From an uncultured Myxococcales bacterium (GTDB lineage Bacteria; Myxococcota_A; Bradymonadia; UBA4248), in assembly GCA_946415045.1 (NCBI GenBank), contig CAMKRB010000003.1, positions 1 through 36,231 on the forward strand: a stretch of DNA of 36,231 bases, read 5' to 3'. Shown here in pieces: positions 31,801 through 36,231 of the stretch. The notes under the pieces were generated by a model that saw only the letters and a program-made list of their open reading frames with translations, had not been told where the DNA came from and searched no databases. The position numbers and the translations under genes are program-made. Position 1 is the first letter of the stretch; every line of letters starts with the position of its first letter.

Positions 31801-33853
31801 GAGCACCCAGGCCGGCGTTCTCCAGAACAACCGCATTGCTGAGTTCCTCGACAGCATTTCGTCGTCCAATCCCGAAACGGTTGTCGGCTATGACGAGATC
31901 ATTCCCGAAACGGCATCGTTCGTATCGCAGCAATCCGCTCGCGGCCTGTATCCTTCGAACGACAACTACAGCGATTTGACTTCTATCCTTGGTTCGCGCA
32001 AAGCCATCGAACTTCACGCCTCCGAAATGGCAACAGGTCGTCCCGGCAGTGCCCAGACGCTCGGTCAAGCCATTGAACGTTGGGCAGCATCCGCTCATGG
32101 CAACGATTCGTTTGTGTCATACGGCATCAGCGAAAACGGCGAGCGCGTCAAAGTAACCCTTGGCCTGACTCAGTCATCCGGCAATGGCGGCTATCAGCTT
32201 CGCCAGAACATGGGTTCATCCTATATGCCGGTATCGTCGCGTCAGACCGTCTCCAGCCCGGTTGCAGCATCCCTGAATATCGACAAGATCAGTTCGTCCC
32301 AGACCATTTCGGGTGCCGAAGAGTTCATGCCGGTGATTGCAGGCGCCAACCAGACCTATTCTGCATCCGATGCCTCCACCGATCGCATTCTGACCTCGCT
32401 GGTCGCTTCTCTGGCCGGAAATCAGAATATTTCACAGACACTCTCTGTCGAAGGTAATACGCTCACAGCCGCACAGCAGGCGATGGTTCAGTCGGCCGTC
32501 CAGGCACAGAATGCACAGAACACGCAGAATGCCTCTTCTTCGGATTCCGCTGCATCCCAGCGCGAAGCCGCAATGCAGAACATTCTCAATCCTCGCACGC
32601 ACCAGTCTCAGGCACAGGCCAATGCTCAGGCCATTGCAGATCGCAACACCATCAGCGGTATCCTGGGTCGTCTGGGTATCCAGATCAACGCCAACCGCAT
32701 GCCCGAAACAAGCGAACGTCTGCAGCTGAACGTTGGTAACGTCGATTTCGATATGACATCGGCCGATTTCGTCAACATGGTTGCCAAACCCGCCATTTCG
32801 TCCACCAGCTTCATGGCCCCGACACTCGTGAATGCCAATAACGTGATGTTCTCAGGCTATGCCTCGCTGATGAACAGCCAGGGCGAACGCCGCAGCCTCA
32901 AATCCCTGCGCAAATCGTATGTCGAAGCCATGGCAAAATCCGGTGCTCGCAGCACGCACGCTGAGATCGGCTTCAATACGCAGTCGTTTGCAAACATCCT
33001 TGGACTGACCTCCGGATCGATCGCAAGCGATAATCGCTATCGCATGGTTAACGGCGGCTATGATGCCGACAGTTCACATGCATTTGTTTCGTCTGCATCG
33101 ATCGATGCATCCGCATCTTCGACGGCATCCGCATCCGCACCCGAAGCCCGCATCGCAGCACAGGGCCAGATGGCAGGCCAGACCGAAGAAACGCTCGCAC
33201 AGTCGATCATCGACGGACATGCACCTGTGGCCAGCACCGAATATGGCAGCAGCGTCGACTTCTCGTGGATTTCGAACCAGCTCATGCCGCAGTTCAATGC
33301 CGGCAGCAATGCTGCATCCGAAAGCCAGACAGTCGAAAAAGAGCGCCAGATCCTTGGCCGCATCGACAACATGCTCGATTATGTCGAGAATATGAGTTCG
33401 CGCAATGTCGGCGTGTTCAGCTCAAATGACACCGTCCGCGTATTGCTCGAATCGATGTCAACCGAAGGTGAACTCGGTAACAAGGGATTGCCCAAGTGGC
33501 GTCAGAAAGACACGAAAGCTGCCCGCGCGGCTCAGGCTCGCGAACTCCGCGAAGCACTCGCCAAAATCGGTGCGAACCCAATCCAGGGTACACAGCGTGT
33601 CAATGATCGCAACTACGTCAGCCCGAATCTGTTCGCAAACCAGAATCAGGCGGCAGCCCCCCTCTTCAGCGGTGGCGGTGAAAATGGCAGTGGTTCCGTT
33701 CCAACTGCGGCTTCGCACGCCAGTGGTAATACTAACAATCGCTTGGACAACAGCACCATCCCAGAGGATGATCTGCAGTTCATAGCCGAAGAAATTTATA
33801 ACAAAATCGTTGACAGTCTTAACGACGAACTCAAGCGTAGGAGGACAGAATAA
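28859..33853 (+). CDS. Giant 1664-residue helical protein, tape-measure candidate
   Basis: The protein has no recognised catalytic domain. It is rich in Ala, Ser and Gln and mostly predicted helix, with long heptad-like runs such as LQVALQKAQQTAQAQIRSFVETQ. Near residue 113 there is an acidic cluster (DEEEDEDE). The extreme C-terminus, DDLQFIAEEIYNKIVDSLNDELKRRR, is set off by a Gly/Ser/Asn-rich linker and looks like a docking helix. There are no clear membrane segments. Its place after the tube and before the LysM-type adaptor and hub is where P2-like phages encode the tape measure. If it is one, 1664 residues at 0.15 nm each predict a tail near 250 nm. Its stop overlaps the next ATG by one base (TAATG), so translation is coupled. 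A structural scaffold or exported cargo are alternatives. Confidence 0.7.
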   Translation: MSNSRHPDIENGTVGRILRRMTLATLGLDAMDGVSEQSFDVIDKADSFAERLMGGMSSVLPKIHTEYMESRATGLVDHILTGMTGLNGPKSATDLGDWQYWLDAALLMLFDEEEDEDEAVYASAGKVAHAAKNTQQVRSAAMQQALRERVVALKNSGIKPSMLQALSNDQKRAVISQLNAARKATAEHTSEASKFAGQKDADSRIAAELSNNINVNGAQQFADSIKASLFGDSQAESALFASTLLNVVKEASNHRSIDTAASKIERIYGQNAQNSHQTFVSHIADKAASVSASLNDAKQIGVPAEHRAEAMRLAENWTEAVAGLNASGKVETASVRRMLTTIDALERIGAVTREQAHEIRNAGQSYARHILAEEVSRDITTIAGRIEQMVGRVSDVAGTEMVSHRAITYTGNTPNVEAIQILRNSVAAISDKLGSLSETVASKVLSDGETAATMRWQRAAERFTRMQGISDDVDRVLLRDIIESAEALGSTGVVSAGMVKSIVSIPAQIQSQNQTPAAVSSIAAAQSSNVSASQSRSVQTILNGREADKYIQNSAIQMLSRISSRVEASVNTLADEITASGILRPQQAESFVSDIRRIAAQGKTAAATDSLSVIETSSIIESLSEKLDQFAQFTARNVVEQGYDELTGETPAFVSTSETAAQSENVSASAAMNAAAVSSVRELQVALQKAQQTAQAQIRSFVETQQASAKQAESRKFFEALASANTVEAMVKAQNALSAHLSAEQQSQLKQTIEAVRSSEAHLENVSRQIRMIENAVKLSGDLKNVLNSGIHTTAQTLANRPQTGSVISAPVMLSDVRVNGDYLASLGQTLASYARIRNEFAKVQSGSTSLLSGMDVSRLDKMLSIVSPVSSRNVAQDQKLSGFAGIQAAASMDTLRKIHGRTDHQNLSISAADADLVKQYAAIGNLDMVYQIANEAGHSASSVSESTELTGNTELTRLFNTLSAQPELARRIAEMAATGKSTQAGVLQNNRIAEFLDSISSSNPETVVGYDEIIPETASFVSQQSARGLYPSNDNYSDLTSILGSRKAIELHASEMATGRPGSAQTLGQAIERWAASAHGNDSFVSYGISENGERVKVTLGLTQSSGNGGYQLRQNMGSSYMPVSSRQTVSSPVAASLNIDKISSSQTISGAEEFMPVIAGANQTYSASDASTDRILTSLVASLAGNQNISQTLSVEGNTLTAAQQAMVQSAVQAQNAQNTQNASSSDSAASQREAAMQNILNPRTHQSQAQANAQAIADRNTISGILGRLGIQINANRMPETSERLQLNVGNVDFDMTSADFVNMVAKPAISSTSFMAPTLVNANNVMFSGYASLMNSQGERRSLKSLRKSYVEAMAKSGARSTHAEIGFNTQSFANILGLTSGSIASDNRYRMVNGGYDADSSHAFVSSASIDASASSTASASAPEARIAAQGQMAGQTEETLAQSIIDGHAPVASTEYGSSVDFSWISNQLMPQFNAGSNAASESQTVEKERQILGRIDNMLDYVENMSSRNVGVFSSNDTVRVLLESMSTEGELGNKGLPKWRQKDTKAARAAQARELREALAKIGANPIQGTQRVNDRNYVSPNLFANQNQAAAPLFSGGGENGSGSVPTAASHASGNTNNRLDNSTIPEDDLQFIAEEIYNKIVDSLNDELKRRRTE

Positions 33854-34506
33854 TGAACTTTAATGAAGCACTCAGCAAACTGTGCAAATTAACCATTGTC
33901 GCCATCGAGAATCCTGGCGGATCCGTTTCGGCATTCTACAATCCAAAGGAGGTCTCATTCTCCAAGTCTGTGAAATGGGCCCCCGATAGCCAGGGTATGG
34001 CTACGGATTATCCCGCGCTGCAGTTCACCAACGGTGATGCCATCTCTTTGTCCGTCGATCTGTACTTCGATCTCTATGAAGTTGGTGGCGATGTGCGTCC
34101 GTTCATCAACACACTCATGGCTTACTGCCTCAAGCACCCGCAGGATGGTGGCGAAGAACGTCCGCCCAAAGTCAAGGTTCTTTGGGGTGGCGAACTCCTC
34201 GCTGGTACGTCGTTCGAAGAGGCTGTTATCGACAACGTTTCAGTCACATACACGATGTTCCACGCATCCGGTGCACCCTGCCGTGCAAAAGCTACCGTCA
34301 AGATGACTCAGGCTCTCGCAGTCGGTGCATCCGTCGATGGCTCCAAACACTACAACGTCACAAGCGCCGCCCAGGGCAGCCAGATTCCTGGATTTAAGGA
34401 ATATTGCGAACAAAACAACATCGATATGACAAACCCCAAATCCTACGAAAACGGCATCAGCTATAGCTCCGCTTCCGGTTCGGATAGTGGTGGTGGTGAT
34501 AAGTAA
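33853..34506 (+). CDS. CIS tube/adaptor protein (Afp7/Pvc7-type)
   Basis: This 217-residue protein matches the N-terminal domain of Pvc7/Afp7-like proteins (KLTIVAIENPGGSVSAFYNPKEVSFSKSVKW, LSVDLYFDLYEVGGDVRPFINTL, PPKVKVLWGGELLAGTSFEEAVIDNVSVTYTMFHASGAPCRAKATVKM). They sit at the base of the inner tube and link it to the hub. The usual C-terminal LysM repeat is replaced by about 45 residues (YNVTSAAQGSQIPGFKEYC...NIDMTNP) that may be a degenerate LysM, then a Ser/Gly tail. Translation is coupled to the giant gene by a TAATG overlap. Confidence 0.82.
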   Translation: MNFNEALSKLCKLTIVAIENPGGSVSAFYNPKEVSFSKSVKWAPDSQGMATDYPALQFTNGDAISLSVDLYFDLYEVGGDVRPFINTLMAYCLKHPQDGGEERPPKVKVLWGGELLAGTSFEEAVIDNVSVTYTMFHASGAPCRAKATVKMTQALAVGASVDGSKHYNVTSAAQGSQIPGFKEYCEQNNIDMTNPKSYENGISYSSASGSDSGGGDK

Positions 34507-34556
34507 CCCGGGTAACAAATCTGCTTATTCGATAATTAAACCATAAGGAGGAAATT

Positions 34557-35636
34557 ATGCCCGGCATCAGAACACCAGGATTCAGAATGACGATTGGTGG
34601 AAGATCCTTTAATGAGGAACCCAAAAAGAATCACGTCGCACAGATTACTGTCGAACAGACCGCCGATGGCGCGAGCTCATTCGAAGTGATTCTCGACGAT
34701 TCTGCCAATATTTATTCTCAACAAGATCCTATCAAAGAAGGTGAGAGCTGCTCAATTTCTCTCGGTTTCGCAGAAAAAGGCGGCCCAAAGCCTGTATTCT
34801 CCGGCACCGTCAGCAGCGTCAAAATTAAACGTAAAGAAAGCGGCCGCAAGCTCATTTATGTGAAAGGTTACGATCCATTGTATGGACTCACGACCGGTAG
34901 AAAACGTCGCTCGTGGGAAGAGATTAAAGACTCCGACCTCGTCAGCGAAATCCTCTCCGATCACGGCATCAAAATCGCCGAAATCGAAGATACTGGTATC
35001 ATTCTGCCGTTCGTCGTCCAGAACAACCTCAACGACCTCAACTTCCTGCAGGAACGTGCCAAACATAATGGCTACGAACTCAAGTACGAAACCAATCCCG
35101 AACGCGATGGCGCTGTATTCGCCAAGCCCAAAAGAAGCGATGGCGGCGCTATCCTCCGCTGGGATGCTGCAAAGGAAGACGGCGCAACCGCTCTCCTGCA
35201 GCGCTGCGATTTCGATACATCCACCATCAACCAGCCAAACGCTGTCGTCGTTCGTTGGTACGATCCAGATGCAGCCGAGCCTATCATCGGTAAAGCTGCG
35301 GATGTCACCGGCGATAAAATGGGCGGCAGTATCAGACAGGGTAACACCTCTCACACCATCCAGATCAGCGATATCCCCGTCTACAGCGCCGAAGAAGCTG
35401 AACGCGTTGCGCAGAGTATTCTCGATCAGCGCGCCGGTGAATACCTCACCGGTGTTGGTCAGTGCATCGGCTGCCCCGATGTGCTCTGCGGACACAAAGT
35501 CAAAATCGAAGACGTCGGCCCCGACTTCACTGGTGATTACTATGTCACCGAATGCAAGCACGTCTTCAAAGTCGGTGGCGGCCGCGGTTTCGGTTACTGG
35601 ACTTCCTTCAAAGTCTCCAGAACCGGCAGCCACTAA
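34557..35636 (+). CDS. Baseplate hub protein (gp27/gpD-like)
   Basis: This 359-residue protein belongs to the phage late control gpD / VgrG N-terminal family. It contains AQITVEQTADGASSFEVILDD, GxxVFSGTVSSVKIKRKESGRKLIYVKGYDPLYGLTTGRKRRSWEEIKDSDLVSEIL, VQNNLNDLNFLQERAKHNGYEL and a final DYYVTECKHVFKVGGG. It should form the trimeric hub between tube and spike. It stops where Pvc8-type proteins continue into a gp5 OB-fold and needle, so the spike must be a separate gene. AAGGAGG precedes the ATG. A strong terminator follows, so this is the last gene of the operon. Confidence 0.9.
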   Translation: MPGIRTPGFRMTIGGRSFNEEPKKNHVAQITVEQTADGASSFEVILDDSANIYSQQDPIKEGESCSISLGFAEKGGPKPVFSGTVSSVKIKRKESGRKLIYVKGYDPLYGLTTGRKRRSWEEIKDSDLVSEILSDHGIKIAEIEDTGIILPFVVQNNLNDLNFLQERAKHNGYELKYETNPERDGAVFAKPKRSDGGAILRWDAAKEDGATALLQRCDFDTSTINQPNAVVVRWYDPDAAEPIIGKAADVTGDKMGGSIRQGNTSHTIQISDIPVYSAEEAERVAQSILDQRAGEYLTGVGQCIGCPDVLCGHKVKIEDVGPDFTGDYYVTECKHVFKVGGGRGFGYWTSFKVSRTGSH

Positions 35637-35659
35637 CCTTTAATCTCAATCACACTTCA

Positions 35660-35685
35660 GCGGCGCGTTACGCGCCGCTTTTTTT
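35660..35685 (+). terminator. Terminator closing the injection-system operon
   Basis: GCGGCGCG-TTA-CGCGCCGC is a perfect 8-bp stem followed by seven T residues, 24 bp after the hub stop codon. Confidence 0.93.
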
Positions 35686-35700
35686 ATGCCCGGAGGTTAT

Positions 35701-36231
35701 ATGAATATCGCCATCATAGGCACAGGACGCATGGGAACCGCACAGGCCAGACTCGCCCGCGTATTCGCCGACACCATTGTTTTTGCCGTCGATTCAAATC
35801 CCAATGCGCTCACTGACTTCTCCGCCGAATTCCAAACCCCTTGTTTTGCCTCAATCGACGCAGTACCACCGGAATTATGGACGCACCTCGACCTGCTGTG
35901 GCTTGTCGTTTGCGACGATCAAATCACATCGGCAGCGTCCGTCCTGACCTCCCGCATTCAGCCCAAAACTGTCGTATTTCACACAAGCGGCGCACTGTCC
36001 TCACAAATCCTTAAACCATCACTGCCAAATAATCCCTGCGCTTCCCTGCATCCGCTCATCGCCTGTCCCCTCAAATCCGTCACCGATGATGATTGCGTCA
36101 AAACCTATCAAAATATCATCCACACATTCGAAGGTGATGATCGCGCCATCGATTTGGCAAAACAAGTCGTTTCGCGCATCCACGGCCTGTTCACCCAAAT
36201 ACAAAGCGACAAAAAACAACTCTACCACGCC
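35701..36231 (+). CDS. Rossmann-like/DUF2520 protein, partial
   Basis: The frame is open to the window edge, giving 177 residues. It begins MNIAIIGTGRMGTAQARLA, a Rossmann nucleotide-binding loop (GxGxxG), and continues with LLWLVVCDDQITSAASVL, VVFHTSGALSS and the ASLHPL motif. This combination is the Rossmann-like/DUF2520 family, related to pyrroline-5-carboxylate reductase and F420-dependent oxidoreductases; its substrate is not known to me. GGAGG precedes the ATG. In many bacteria such genes lie beside pantothenate synthesis genes, but that cannot be checked here. It is unrelated to the injection system. Confidence 0.85.
   Translation, partial: MNIAIIGTGRMGTAQARLARVFADTIVFAVDSNPNALTDFSAEFQTPCFASIDAVPPELWTHLDLLWLVVCDDQITSAASVLTSRIQPKTVVFHTSGALSSQILKPSLPNNPCASLHPLIACPLKSVTDDDCVKTYQNIIHTFEGDDRAIDLAKQVVSRIHGLFTQIQSDKKQLYHA

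Noticed and set aside
34752-35633. 293-residue open frame on the minus strand opposite the hub gene
   Set aside because: Its acidic, Phe/Asp-rich composition is what antisense reading of this codon usage gives, and the sense protein is a clear gpD-family hub.

Overview
The window looks like chromosomal DNA of a Gram-negative bacterium of moderate GC content, most likely a relative of the Myxococcota or other former Deltaproteobacteria. Three things suggest this: an MglA polarity GTPase that keeps the Myxococcus-type residues R53 and Q82, the gene order yajC-secD-secF-recJ, and several outer-envelope proteins (lipoproteins, a beta-barrel, a PBP4-type enzyme). The lineage is an inference; there is no rRNA or tRNA gene in the window.

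Region 1 (1-9781) is housekeeping: hemW, an mglA without an mglB beside it, an RluA-family pseudouridine synthase, yajC-secD-secF (protein export), then recJ, a small membrane protein and trmB in tight order. Region 2 (9787-10348) is a palindrome-rich element with about 20 bp near-perfect terminal inverted repeats. It sits between the convergent trmB and a PBP4-type D,D-carboxypeptidase with a fibronectin-like extension. Region 3 (12.6-23.7 kb) holds metG, a long heptanucleotide repeat array, a GNAT acetyltransferase with a zincin lipoprotein, an outer-membrane beta-barrel protein behind a clear sigma70-type promoter, miaA, a serine-hydrolase-like lipoprotein that lacks the catalytic serine, and proB.

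Region 4 (23.9-35.7 kb) is the accessory part of greatest interest. A membrane-anchored vWA-like/zinc-ribbon/FHA protein comes first. It is followed by a contractile injection system (eCIS-like) operon: tail-assembly chaperone, DUF6760-like ORF, sheath, tube, a 1664-residue helical protein, a CIS tube/LysM-type adaptor and a gp27/gpD-like hub, closed by a strong terminator. The DUF6760-like ORF has no start codon. It lies in the -1 frame behind a G7 slippery heptamer, a 6-nt spacer containing the upstream stop codon, and a 14-bp stem-loop. This is a textbook layout for programmed -1 frameshifting, analogous in logic to lambda G/GT and P2 E/E'. Baseplate wedge, spike, ATPase and cap genes are absent, so the cluster is split or continues elsewhere. 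The window ends in a partial Rossmann/DUF2520 gene.

Across the intergenic spaces there is a family of at least ten short palindromes with a fixed frame (GCGTAT ... ATAGC) and a stem interior that varies with compensating changes. Two heptanucleotide arrays and several REP-like hairpins are also present.
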